Assembly (NCBI GenBank): GCA_026708325.1
Contig: JAPOVC010000021.1
Location: 1-64,000 of the forward strand
Origin: Anaerolineaceae bacterium
GTDB taxonomy: Bacteria; Chloroflexota; Anaerolineae; Aggregatilineales; Phototrophicaceae
DNA: 64,000 nt
Direction of reading: 5' to 3'
Made by a program: the position numbers and the translations under genes. Below are positions 42,901-51,156 of this stretch, piece by piece. How positions within the stretch are numbered: position 1 is the first letter of the stretch; each line of letters starts with the position of its first letter. Under the pieces are notes generated by a model that was given only the letters and a program-made list of their open reading frames with translations, searched no databases and had not been told where the DNA came from.

Positions 42901-44091
42901 TCAGCCGCCCTTCACCGAGCCCGCCAGCAGGCCGCGCACGAAGTAACGCTGCAGCGCGAAGAACACGATCAGCGGCACCACGATCGAGACGAAGGCGCTG
43001 CTGGTCAGAATCTCCCAGTTGTCGCCGCGCGAACCCAGCAGCTCGCGCAGTTGCGAGGTCATCACAATCTGGTCGAGGTCCTTGCTGAGGAATACCAGCG
43101 CCACCAGCAGGTCGTTCCATACCCACAGGAACTGGAAGATGGCGAAGGATGCCAGCGCCGGCATCGACAGCGGCAGGATCAGACGCGTGAAGGTCTGGAA
43201 GTGCGAAGCGCCATCGATGTGCGCCGATTCGATGATCTCCTTCGGCAGGCCGGCGATGTAGTTGCGCAGCAGAAAGATCGCCAGCGGCAGGCCGAAACCG
43301 GTGTGCGCCAGCCAGATGCCCGGGTAGGACTTGGCCTCGAAGAAGGGCAGGATGTGCGAGACCTGGTTGTACATGCGCAGCAGCGGAATCAGCGACATTT
43401 GCAGCGGCACCACCAGCAGCCCCACCACCACCGCGAACAACAACTGCCGGCCGGGAAACTCGGTCCAGGAGAAGGCGTAGGCGGCGAAGGCCGCGATCGC
43501 AATCGGGATGATGGTCGAGGGGATGGTCACGGTGAAGGTGTTGATGAAAGCCTGGTCGACCCCCTCGGAGGCCACGATCTCCCCGTAGTTTGCCAGGGTA
43601 AATTTCGGCGGCACGGCCGCCCGAAAATAGATGCGCCGCCCGCGACTCATGTCGAATTCGACCGGAGAGCGCAATTCGTAGCGCCCGTCGGCCTGCACCG
43701 TGAGCGTCACGCCGTCGCCCAGATCGGCGCTTTCGCCCGGCGCATAAACTTCCGGCTCAGTCGAGCGGATGCCGAAGGCCAGAATCTCCTTCTCGCCCGG
43801 TTGAAACACCTCGCCGCGGATGAACCAGGCGCCGTTTTCCTCGACCTGGTCCTCGTCCGTGCCGGTGCGCGCCGCCTCGCCGCGCTCGGTGACGCTCAGC
43901 GCCGTCCACCAGCCGGAGAAGGACAGCAGGTCCTTGTCGCGGAAGGAACTGATGAACAGGCCGAAGGTCGGCAGGGTCCAGAGCACCACGATCAGCAGCA
44001 GGGCCAGGCGCGCCAGCAGGGCGCCGGGCGTCATGTTGACCAGGGGCAACAGCGGGCCGGTGTCGCCGACCTTTTCCATTCTGACGCTCAT
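42901..44091 (-). CDS. Sugar ABC permease, AglG-like with large periplasmic insertion
   Basis: 396 residues from MSVRMEKVG, overlapping the upstream permease stop by 4 bp. TM1 (about 30-50) is followed by an insertion of about 130 residues (50-180) before TM2 (about 195-215), as in alpha-glucoside AglG permeases, and then the usual five helices. The EAA loop is in EIIESAHIDGASHFQTFTRL. It forms the channel with the AglF-like subunit. No ATPase gene is nearby, so a shared MsmK-type ATPase is likely. Confidence 0.92.
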   Translation of the reverse strand: MSVRMEKVGDTGPLLPLVNMTPGALLARLALLLIVVLWTLPTFGLFISSFRDKDLLSFSGWWTALSVTERGEAARTGTDEDQVEENGAWFIRGEVFQPGEKEILAFGIRSTEPEVYAPGESADLGDGVTLTVQADGRYELRSPVEFDMSRGRRIYFRAAVPPKFTLANYGEIVASEGVDQAFINTFTVTIPSTIIPIAIAAFAAYAFSWTEFPGRQLLFAVVVGLLVVPLQMSLIPLLRMYNQVSHILPFFEAKSYPGIWLAHTGFGLPLAIFLLRNYIAGLPKEIIESAHIDGASHFQTFTRLILPLSMPALASFAIFQFLWVWNDLLVALVFLSKDLDQIVMTSQLRELLGSRGDNWEILTSSAFVSIVVPLIVFFALQRYFVRGLLAGSVKGG

Positions 44092-45083
44092 CGCATGGCC
44101 TCCTCGCGGTTCATGCGCCGGATGTTGACGACCATGATGGGCACCACGGCCACCATAATCACCAGCGCCAGGAAACTGGCGTAGCCGGTGTCGAAGGCGC
44201 GGAACATCTGGTCGAACATCAGGTTGGCCATCACCTGCGTGTTCCAGTTGCCGTTGGTCATCGCCAGCACGATGTCGAAGACCTTGAGCACCGTGATGAC
44301 GATCGTCGTCCAGACCACGAAGATCGTGCCCATGATCTGCGGCACCATGATGCGGAAGAAGGTCTGCACCTCGTTGGCGCCGTCGATGCGCGCCGCCTCC
44401 AGGGTCTCTTCCGGCACGCCGCGCAGCGCCGCCGAGAGCAGCACCATCGCGAAGCCGGTCTGGATCCAGACCAGAATGACCATCAGGAAGAAGCTGTTCC
44501 AGAAGGGAATCTGCAGGACGTCGACCGCTTGATTGCCGCCACTGGTGTAAATCGCGTTCAGAAAGCCTATATCCGGGTTGATGGCGTAGACGAACTTCCA
44601 GATGACGCTGGCGCCGACGAAGGAGATGGCCATCGGCATAAAGATCAGCGACTTGGCGATGTTGCCCCAGCTGACGCGGTCGGCCAGCACGGCGATCAGC
44701 AGACCGAAGATCACGCTGAAGGAGGGCACGACGATGAGCCACAGGATGTTGTTGCGGATGGACTCCAGAAAGCGGCTGTCGCCGATGGCGCGTCCATAAT
44801 TCGCCAGGCCCACAAAGGCCTCGCCATCGCTGTCGAAAAAGCTCAGATACAGGGTTTGCAGGGCCGGATAAACGAGGTAGATGCCGAGAATCACCAGCGC
44901 CGGCGCCACAAAGAGCCAGGGGCGGATGCGTTCGCGCTGCTTTTCACGGCTTTGAAAGACCCCGTCCACAATGCCCCTGTCGGGCAGCAGGCGGTCCAGC
45001 AGCCAGTTGCTGCCATAGAAATAAAGCAACATCAGGCCAACGCCGAAGACGATGGCCACTATGGCGTTGATCAATCTTTCCAC
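44088..45083 (-). CDS. Sugar ABC permease, AglF/MalF-like
   Basis: 331 residues. An N-terminal TM (about 5-25), a charged loop (DRGIVDGVFQSREKQRERIR), then six helices. EAA loop: EETLEAARIDGANEVQTFFR. This is the partner of the AglG-like permease. It lies 103 bp downstream of the binding-protein gene; the gap contains a perfect 12-bp hairpin. Confidence 0.92.
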   Translation of the reverse strand: MERLINAIVAIVFGVGLMLLYFYGSNWLLDRLLPDRGIVDGVFQSREKQRERIRPWLFVAPALVILGIYLVYPALQTLYLSFFDSDGEAFVGLANYGRAIGDSRFLESIRNNILWLIVVPSFSVIFGLLIAVLADRVSWGNIAKSLIFMPMAISFVGASVIWKFVYAINPDIGFLNAIYTSGGNQAVDVLQIPFWNSFFLMVILVWIQTGFAMVLLSAALRGVPEETLEAARIDGANEVQTFFRIMVPQIMGTIFVVWTTIVITVLKVFDIVLAMTNGNWNTQVMANLMFDQMFRAFDTGYASFLALVIMVAVVPIMVVNIRRMNREEAMR

Positions 45084-45123
45084 GGGGAAATCCTCCGGAA
45101 TCTGGAGGCTTGCGGGGATGGCG

Positions 45124-45150
45124 ACCGGGGTGGCGTTGCGCCACCCCGGT
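45124..45150 (-). other. Perfect 12-bp hairpin between binding protein and permease
   Basis: ACCGGGGTGGCG and CGCCACCCCGGT flank a 3-nt loop. No U-tract follows on the minus strand. The position, just after a highly expressed binding-protein gene, is typical of mRNA-stabilising or partial-terminator elements that raise binding protein over permease. Confidence 0.8.
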
Positions 45151-45186
45151 CCTCATTGTGCGCCCGCAGGAGAGCGGGCACGAAAT

Positions 45187-46554
45187 TTACTTGATCGCGT
45201 CCCAGGCCGCCTGAATCTCGGCCGCGACGTCTTCAGCGGAAGCGCCGCTGACGAAGTCCACCATGCCGGTCCAGAAGGCGCCGGCGCCGATCGCGCCGGG
45301 CATCAGGTCGGAGCCGTCGAAGCGGAAGGTGGTCGCCGCCATCAGGATCTCGCCCTGGCCGCGCAGCGCGTCATTGGCGTAGGCATCGATGTTCACGCCA
45401 AGGTGCGGGGTCAGGAAGCCACTCTGGGCCATCCAGATCTCGTTGGCCAGCGGCGTGGTCAGATAGTCCAGCAGCGCGCGGGTGCCGTCGCTGTCGGCCG
45501 TGATGGCCCACAGGGTGCCGGCGCCCAGCACCGGGTTGCCCAGGTCCTCACCGGCGAAGGAGGGGAAGTAGAAGAAGTCCGCGTCCACGCCCAGCTCGGT
45601 GCCCTCGGGGAAGAAGGTCGGGATGAAGCTCGCCTGGCGGTGCATGAAGCACCTCGGCGGCACGGTGAACATGCCGGCCGGGCTGTCGCGGAAGTCGGTG
45701 CCGGCCACGGCCGAGGCGCCGCCATCCACCCAGGCGTCGTTCTTGGCGAACATGGCAAAGGTGTTGAAGGCGTTGATGATGCGCTCGTCGGTGAAGGCGA
45801 TCTCGTTGGTCACCCAGGCGTCGTAGACATCCGGCGGCTGCGTGCGCAGCATGATGTCTTCCATCCAGTCGGTGGCCGGCCAGCCGGTGGCGTCGCCGCT
45901 GCCCAGGCCGATGCACCAAGGGGTGCCGCCGTCAGCCACGATCTGCTCGCTCAGGGCGACAAGGTCTTCCATGGTCCCGGGGATGTCGTAACCGGCCTCG
46001 TCAAAGGCATCCGGCGAGTACCACACCAGGCTCTTGACGTCGACCTTGTAGAAGAAGCCGTAGTATTGCGGGTCGCCCATCGCGTCGGGATAGGTGCCCA
46101 GGTCCACCCAGGACTGTCCGGCGGCGTAATTCTCCAGCACGGCGTTTTGCAGGTCGTCGCCCAGCGGCACGAGGCCGCCCTGGCTGGCCACGTCAGCGGC
46201 GAGGCCAGGCTGCGGGAAGACCGCGAGGTTGGGCGGGCTGCCCGCCTCGATATCGATGATGATCTGCTGCTCGAAGCTGTCCGAACCGGCGTAGATCACG
46301 TCGGCTCCGGTCGCTTCCTCAAAGTAGGCGAAGACGGATTCGACCAAATCGCGGTCACCGCCCAGCCAGGGACCAAAGACTCGGATTTCCTCCCCGCTCA
46401 GGTCCATCATGGAAAAGTCGTCCAGATTCTCCCAGTGGAAGGGGCCCTCGCCAACCGGGAAGATCAGGTGTCCGTCAGCGCTGGCGAGGCTGCCGCCCAG
46501 CAGGCCGGCGACCAGAACAAGCGCCAGGGCGAAGGTAAAGGTCTTGCGGGTCAT
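45187..46554 (-). CDS. Sugar-binding protein of the AglEFG-like importer
   Basis: 455 residues. The signal peptide ends at GSLASADGH. Family 1 solute-binding landmarks: EIRVFGPWLGGDRDL and FEEATGADVIYAGSD open the first lobe, SPPNLAVFPQPG is the hinge-proximal strand, and GTPWCIGLGSGDATGWPATDW is highly typical of AglE-like alpha-glucoside binders. Ligand: probably an alpha-glucoside such as trehalose or maltose, inferred from family. GGAGAGAG precedes the ATG. Confidence 0.93.
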   Translation of the reverse strand: MTRKTFTFALALVLVAGLLGGSLASADGHLIFPVGEGPFHWENLDDFSMMDLSGEEIRVFGPWLGGDRDLVESVFAYFEEATGADVIYAGSDSFEQQIIIDIEAGSPPNLAVFPQPGLAADVASQGGLVPLGDDLQNAVLENYAAGQSWVDLGTYPDAMGDPQYYGFFYKVDVKSLVWYSPDAFDEAGYDIPGTMEDLVALSEQIVADGGTPWCIGLGSGDATGWPATDWMEDIMLRTQPPDVYDAWVTNEIAFTDERIINAFNTFAMFAKNDAWVDGGASAVAGTDFRDSPAGMFTVPPRCFMHRQASFIPTFFPEGTELGVDADFFYFPSFAGEDLGNPVLGAGTLWAITADSDGTRALLDYLTTPLANEIWMAQSGFLTPHLGVNIDAYANDALRGQGEILMAATTFRFDGSDLMPGAIGAGAFWTGMVDFVSGASAEDVAAEIQAAWDAIK

Positions 46555-46782
46555 TCACTCTCTCCTTGAAACTATTCGTTTGCCAGGTCAGGCGGGCCGG
46601 GCGACAAGGGGACGGTAGAACGGGCCTCCGCCTTGCGTCTTCACTCCGCCGGAATGGTGTCCAATCGGGAGCCAGGCACGGTCCGCAGTGTGGCCCACGA
46701 CACCGGCCGGAATGTTGAGGCCTGCCGCCGCTCAGTCTAGCAGCCCTGCCTGGCAGGCGGAAGTGCGAATTGCGGGCGATGC

Positions 46783-46815
46783 AACAACAAAAGGGGCGCC
46801 CGCCATGGACGCCCC
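46783..46815 (-). terminator. Rho-independent terminator of the glutamine synthetase gene
   Basis: Minus strand: GGGGCGTCC (46815 to 46807), loop ATGGC, GGGCGCCCC, then TTTTGTTGTTG. Nine-bp stem (one G-U) and U-rich tail, 24 bp after the stop codon. Confidence 0.9.
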
Positions 46816-46838
46816 CTGTATCGGCCTGCCAGGTGTTT

Positions 46839-48269
46839 CTAGCAGCCGAGGTAGAGCTGGAATTCGTAGGGATGCGGCCGCATGGCGACGGCGTCCGCCT
46901 CTTCCACGCGCTTGTACTCGATGTAGGACTGGATGATGTCCTCGGTGAAGACGCCACCCTTCAGCAAATAATCGTGGTCGTCCTGCAGGGCGTCCAGCAC
47001 CGCGCCGAGGTTGCCCGGCACCACCGGCGTGCCAATGTCTTCCTCGTAGAGGTCGACGTCTCCCGGATCGCCCGGGTCGATCTGCTTCTCGATGCCGTCC
47101 AGACCGGCCAGCATCAAGGCCGGCAGGGCATAGTAGCAGTTGGCGGCCGGGTCCGGGAAGCGCACCTCGACCCGCTTGGTCTTGGGGTTGTTGCTGTAGA
47201 CCGGGATGCGGATGGCGGCCGAGCGGTTGCGGTTGGAGTACACGAGGTTCACCGGCGCCTCGTAGCCCGGCACCAGACGACGGTAGCTGTTGGTGATGGG
47301 GTTGGTGAAGGCCAGCAGCGAAGCCGCGTGCTTCAGGACGCCGCCCATGTACCACATCGCGGCCTGGCTGAGATTGGCGTATTCGTCGCCGAAGAAGAGC
47401 GGCTGACCGTCCTTCCACAGGCTCTGGTGCACGTGCATGCCGGAGCCGTTCTCCTCAAAGAGCGGCTTGGGCATGAAAGTCGCGATCAGGTTGTGCTGCT
47501 GCGCGACGTTCTTGATCACGTACTTGTAGAGGCTGACGGTATCGCACATCTGCAGCAGCGGCTGGTAGCGCAGGTCGATTTCCGCCTGGGCGCCGCCACC
47601 GACCTCATGGTGATGCACCTCGACGTCGATCCCCAGCCCCAGCAGCATGGCGACCATGTCGGCGCGCACGTCCTGGGTCTTGTCCAGCGGCGGCAGCGGG
47701 AAGTAACCCTGCTTGATGGGATTCAGGTAACTCATGCTCGGGTCCGGATCGTCCGTGTTCCAGAAGCCCTCGTGCGAGTCGACCTCGTAGTAACTGCTGT
47801 GCTGGTCGATCTTGTAGCGCACGTTGCTGAACATAAAGAACTCGAGCTCCGGCCCGAAGTAGGCCGTGTCCGCGATGTCCGAGTTATCCAGATAGGCCTC
47901 GGCGCGGTGGGCCACGCCGCGCGGATCCCGGCCGTAGGGTTCTTCCTTCACGGGGTCGTACACGTCGCAGACGAAGGCCAGGGTCTTGCGCGTGAAGAAG
48001 GGGTCCAGGTAGGCGGTGTTCAGGTCCGCCCGCAGGATCAGGTCGGACTGGTCAATGCTCTGGAAACCGCGCACGGAGGAACCGTCAAAGCCAAAGCCCT
48101 CGGCAAACAGGGCGGCATCCGCGCCTTCAATGGGCATGCTGAAATGCTGCGTCATGCCGCGAATGTCGGTAAAGCGAATGTCCAGCTCCTCCACCTCGTT
48201 CGCGCTGGCCCAGGCCAGCAGCGCGTCGGCCGACTCCCGGGCTTCAGCGGGCACCGTATAATCCATCAT
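46839..48269 (-). CDS. glnA: Glutamine synthetase, type I
   Basis: 476 residues, the usual GSI length. Makes glutamine from glutamate, ammonia and ATP in the cytosol. Motifs: beta-grasp DIRFTDIRGMTQHFSMP; the GFDGSSVRGF glutamate/latch region; metal motifs YFGPELEFFMF and EVHHHEVGGGAQAEID; the ammonia-site NGSGMHVHQSLW; the ATP-site VPGYEAPVNLVYSNRNRS. The adenylylation-loop region reads VDLYEEDIG, so a Tyr is present but context differs from the enteric NLYDLPP. Promoter TATAAT upstream and strong terminator downstream indicate a single-gene transcript. Confidence 0.97.
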   Translation of the reverse strand: MMDYTVPAEARESADALLAWASANEVEELDIRFTDIRGMTQHFSMPIEGADAALFAEGFGFDGSSVRGFQSIDQSDLILRADLNTAYLDPFFTRKTLAFVCDVYDPVKEEPYGRDPRGVAHRAEAYLDNSDIADTAYFGPELEFFMFSNVRYKIDQHSSYYEVDSHEGFWNTDDPDPSMSYLNPIKQGYFPLPPLDKTQDVRADMVAMLLGLGIDVEVHHHEVGGGAQAEIDLRYQPLLQMCDTVSLYKYVIKNVAQQHNLIATFMPKPLFEENGSGMHVHQSLWKDGQPLFFGDEYANLSQAAMWYMGGVLKHAASLLAFTNPITNSYRRLVPGYEAPVNLVYSNRNRSAAIRIPVYSNNPKTKRVEVRFPDPAANCYYALPALMLAGLDGIEKQIDPGDPGDVDLYEEDIGTPVVPGNLGAVLDALQDDHDYLLKGGVFTEDIIQSYIEYKRVEEADAVAMRPHPYEFQLYLGC

Positions 48270-48317
48270 GCTCTGCTCCTCTTTGGCAAATTTGCCCAGA
48301 CTTTACGGGACGGCACC

Positions 48318-48323
48318 ATTATA
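48318..48323 (-). promoter_or_regulatory. -10 element of glnA
   Basis: Minus strand reads CTTGTCTATAATGG: perfect TATAAT, about 49 nt before the glnA ATG. No convincing -35, which may mean activator dependence. AGGAGCAGAGC precedes the start codon. Confidence 0.65.
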
Positions 48324-48435
48324 GACAAGGGTCAGGCAGCGGTTAGCGATAATGTTGACAAAATGCGCCAGCCCTCACTGTTAACTTTGGCCAGGAACCC
48401 TGTCGTGGACCTCGGGGTTTGCATCGCGCATTTCG

Positions 48436-48444
48436 TGGTAGACT
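48436..48444 (+). promoter_or_regulatory. Extended -10 promoter of the LysM-glycosidase gene
   Basis: TGG followed by TAGACT (48439-48444), about 100 nt before the ATG at 48544, which has AGGAGGAG directly upstream. A TTGACA at 48355-48360 lies too far upstream to pair with it. Confidence 0.45.
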
Positions 48445-48543
48445 TCAGCCCCGGTCCAAACTACGATCGGCCAGGCGCCAAAGCGCAGCACGTCACCCAG
48501 TCGGGGCCGAAATGCGGGCCAGGTCAGAGAAACAGGAGGAGAT

Positions 48544-50151
48544 ATGCGTCGTCTTATGTTTTTGGCCATCGCCCTGGCCCTGCTTCTGCCGGTCGCAGCC
48601 GTTTCCGCGCAAACCACGCACACGGTGACGCGCGGCCAGACCCTGTATTCCATCGCCCAACGTTACGGCATCACGGTGGCGGACATCCTTTCGGCCAATC
48701 CATGGATTGGCAGCGGCAACGTCATCCACGCCGGCAACCAGCTGGTCATCCCGGTTCCCGGTCAACCGGCGGGTCCCGCCCCGCAGCCCGGCCAACCCGC
48801 GCCGGCAACCCAGGAAGTACGGCACACGGTGGCCCCCGGCGAATACCTCAGCCAGATCGGCCAGCGTTACGGCGTCTCCTATATCGATATCATCAATCGA
48901 AACAACATCAGCAATCCGGACGTGCTCCACGTGGGCACCGTGCTGATCATCCCTGGCGTCGTCGCCGATACGACGCCGCCCCCCGGCCCGACAGGCGAGC
49001 AACCGCAACCCTCCAGCGAAGTGCGGCACACCGTCGCACGGGGCGAGTACCTGGGCCTCATCGCCGAACGTTACGGCGTGCTGGTGGCCGACATCCTGCG
49101 TCGCAACAACATCTCCAATCCCGATCTCGTTTACCCCGGCACCGTGCTCATCATTCCAGGCGTGGTCGCCGCCCCGGCTCCCGCTGACGCGCCGCCGGCA
49201 CCGGTGAACGTGCCGGCGATCGGCGGCGGTTTCGCCCTGGGCGGGCAGGCGCTCAGCTTCGCCTGGCCGCACCACATGCACGCCGCCCGTATGACCTGGG
49301 TCAAGCGTCAGGTGCGCTACCACGCGGGCGACAACGCGGCCAACGTGCGCGGCGTCATCGACCAGGCCCATGGCGCCGGCTTCCGCGTGTTGCTCAGCGT
49401 CGTCGGTGAGCCGGGCCAGATGGCGGGCAACCCCTCAGGCTACATTTCGGAATTCGCCAACTTCCTCGGCGGCGTGGCGTCGCTGGGGCCGGACGCCATC
49501 GAGGTCTGGAACGAGCAGAACATCGACCGCGAATGGCCCGGCGGACAAATCGGCCCGCAGGCCTATACCTCCATGCTCAGCCAGGCCTGGAACGCCATCA
49601 AGGGCGCCAACGCCAACGTGATGGTCATCAGCGGCGCGCCGGCGCCGACCGGCTACTTCGGAGGCTGCAGCGGTGGCGGTTGCGACGATTTGCCCTTCAT
49701 CCGCGGCATGGCCGCGGCCGGCGCTGCCAATTACATGGACTGCGTCGGCATCCATTACAACGAGGGTATCCTCAGCCCCGACGCCCGCAGCGGCGACCCG
49801 CGTGGCAGCAGCGGTCATTACACGCGCTACTACTCGCGCATGTTCGAGACCTACGCCTCCGTCTTCCCCGGCAAACCGCTCTGCTTCACCGAGATTGGCT
49901 ACCTTTCCGGCGAGGGCTACGGCCCGCTGCCGGCCAGTTTCGCCTGGGCCGCCAACGTGACCGTCGCCAACCAGGCCGCCTGGCTGGGGCGCGCCGTCAC
50001 CCTGGCGCGCAACAGCGGCCGCGTACGACTCTTCATCGTCTGGAACGTCGACGCCACCCGTTACGACTCGGACCCTCAGGCCGGTTTCGCCATCGTGCGC
50101 CCCGGCGGGGACTGCCCCGCCTGCGGCCACCTGGCAGCAGCCATGGCCTGA
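48544..50151 (+). CDS. Secreted LysM x3 protein with clan GH-A-like glycosidase domain
   Basis: 535 residues. A signal peptide (1-22, ending VSAQT), then LysM repeats at about 25-71, 92-138 and 158-205, each with the (T/R)HTVxxGxxLxxIxxRYG pattern and separated by Pro/Gln linkers. The C-terminal 310 residues form a TIM-barrel-like domain with an acid/base candidate in [14 protein letters not shown] and nucleophile candidate in [15 protein letters not shown], the Asn-Glu/Glu arrangement of clan GH-A. Paired Cys (GGCSGGGC, CPACGH) suggest disulfides. It probably binds peptidoglycan through LysM and cuts a wall or polysaccharide glycan. The glycosidase domain is about 85 percent identical by eye to that of the 59728-61788 gene. 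Confidence 0.9.
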   Translation: MRRLMFLAIALALLLPVAAVSAQTTHTVTRGQTLYSIAQRYGITVADILSANPWIGSGNVIHAGNQLVIPVPGQPAGPAPQPGQPAPATQEVRHTVAPGEYLSQIGQRYGVSYIDIINRNNISNPDVLHVGTVLIIPGVVADTTPPPGPTGEQPQPSSEVRHTVARGEYLGLIAERYGVLVADILRRNNISNPDLVYPGTVLIIPGVVAAPAPADAPPAPVNVPAIGGGFALGGQALSFAWPHHMHAARMTWVKRQVRYHAGDNAANVRGVIDQAHGAGFRVLLSVVGEPGQMAGNPSGYISEFANFLGGVASLGPDAIEVWNEQNIDREWPGGQIGPQAYTSMLSQAWNAIKGANANVMVISGAPAPTGYFGGCSGGGCDDLPFIRGMAAAGAANYMDCVGIHYNEGILSPDARSGDPRGSSGHYTRYYSRMFETYASVFPGKPLCFTEIGYLSGEGYGPLPASFAWAANVTVANQAAWLGRAVTLARNSGRVRLFIVWNVDATRYDSDPQAGFAIVRPGGDCPACGHLAAAMA

Positions 50152-50160
50152 GTCTCTACA

Positions 50161-50217
50161 CCCGGGCAAAGCACCCGGGCAGTATCCACTGCAGGGCGCT
50201 CCCCAGCGGGGCGCCCT
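50161..50217. terminator. Tandem hairpins, probable bidirectional terminator
   Basis: First hairpin CCCGGG/CCCGGG with loop CAAAGCA (50161-50179). Second at 50193-50217: AGGGCGCTCC pairs with GGGGCGCCCT around CCAGC, followed by GTTGCTT. It separates convergent genes. The second hairpin and its tail resemble the one after the related gene at 61802-61827. Confidence 0.7.
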
Positions 50218-50223
50218 GTTGCT

Positions 50224-50430
50224 TCAGGGGGTGTGCGCCGCCGCGGACCGGCCCAGGGTGGCCAGTAACAGGGCCAGGACGGCCAGTGCCAGCAGGATCA
50301 GGCCGACGGAGCGCCAGCTGCGCGCGCCGCGAATCATGCCGATGATGATGTGGCCGACGGCGAACACCAGCATCAGCGTGCAGAGGACCAGTCGCTGGTC
50401 CGTTACGGGGGCGGTCGCGGGCGCGTCCAT
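50224..50430 (-). CDS. Small two-TM membrane protein
   Basis: 68 residues: TM helices about 15-32 (LCTLMLVFAVGHIIIGMI) and 42-60 (VGLILLALAVLALLLATL), joined by a short Arg-rich loop. No family recognised. It lies 50 bp after the previous minus-strand gene and ends at the bidirectional terminator, so it is probably the last gene of the six-gene membrane operon. Confidence 0.6.
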   Translation of the reverse strand: MDAPATAPVTDQRLVLCTLMLVFAVGHIIIGMIRGARSWRSVGLILLALAVLALLLATLGRSAAAHTP

Positions 50431-50480
50431 CGCCTCAGGTTCCGGGCCCCGTGGCAGTTGGAAAGCTCACCTGGCCCGCC

Positions 50481-51155
50481 CTATGCGCCCGGCGTCGGCG
50501 TGGGCAGGAGGACCTGCGCCTGCTGCACCAGAAAGCCAAGGCGTTCGCTGAAAATGGTCAGGCTGGTGAGGATGGCCGCCCCGTAGATCGCGCCGAGGGT
50601 GACGACGATCACGCCCTGCCCCAGCACTGCCAGCAACTGGATGTGGCGCCGGCGCCGTCCCGGCCCTTGCGGCGCCCGTCGCGCCTGGTACTGAAAGTAC
50701 ACCAGCGTGCAGATCACCCCGGCCGGCAGCAGGATGCTGTCGAGGTTGCCCGCCACGACTCCCTCGCCGGTGTCGAAGAGCAGCGGGATCAGGGTGCCGT
50801 TGATGGCGCCGTCCAGCGCCACGGCCGTGCCCACCCCGATGAGCAGGGCCAGCGCCAGGCGGCTCAGCCCGTCTCCGCGCGCCGACCAGGAGCGGACCAG
50901 CAGCAGCAGGCCGACCAGTAAGGGCGCAGCGCCCAGCGTCAACTGCTCCGGCGTCGCGTTGGGGGCGAGCAGGGTATCGTGAATCCAGGGGATCAGGATG
51001 CCATCCCAGATGACGATGGCGCTGTAGCCGGCGGCGACGCCGGCGAAGATGAACACCGCCAGGCGATAAAGAAAATTGTCGCCCAGCAAATAACTGAAAA
51101 TCATCAGGGTGAGGAGAAAGGACGCCCACAGACCGATCTGTTCCACGCTCGCCAT
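50481..51155 (-). CDS. Polytopic membrane protein of unknown function
   Basis: 224 residues from MASVEQIGL; the ATG is one base past the stop of the FN3 gene. About seven hydrophobic helices are evident, with a polar turn NATPEQLTLG and a basic stretch QARRAPQGPGRRRRH before the last two. The C-terminus is VLLPTPTPGA. I do not recognise a family. The layout suggests a small membrane platform or channel-like component. Coupled translation with the FN3 protein points to a shared complex. Confidence 0.8.
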   Translation of the reverse strand: MASVEQIGLWASFLLTLMIFSYLLGDNFLYRLAVFIFAGVAAGYSAIVIWDGILIPWIHDTLLAPNATPEQLTLGAAPLLVGLLLLVRSWSARGDGLSRLALALLIGVGTAVALDGAINGTLIPLLFDTGEGVVAGNLDSILLPAGVICTLVYFQYQARRAPQGPGRRRRHIQLLAVLGQGVIVVTLGAIYGAAILTSLTIFSERLGFLVQQAQVLLPTPTPGA

Positions 51156-51156
51156 C

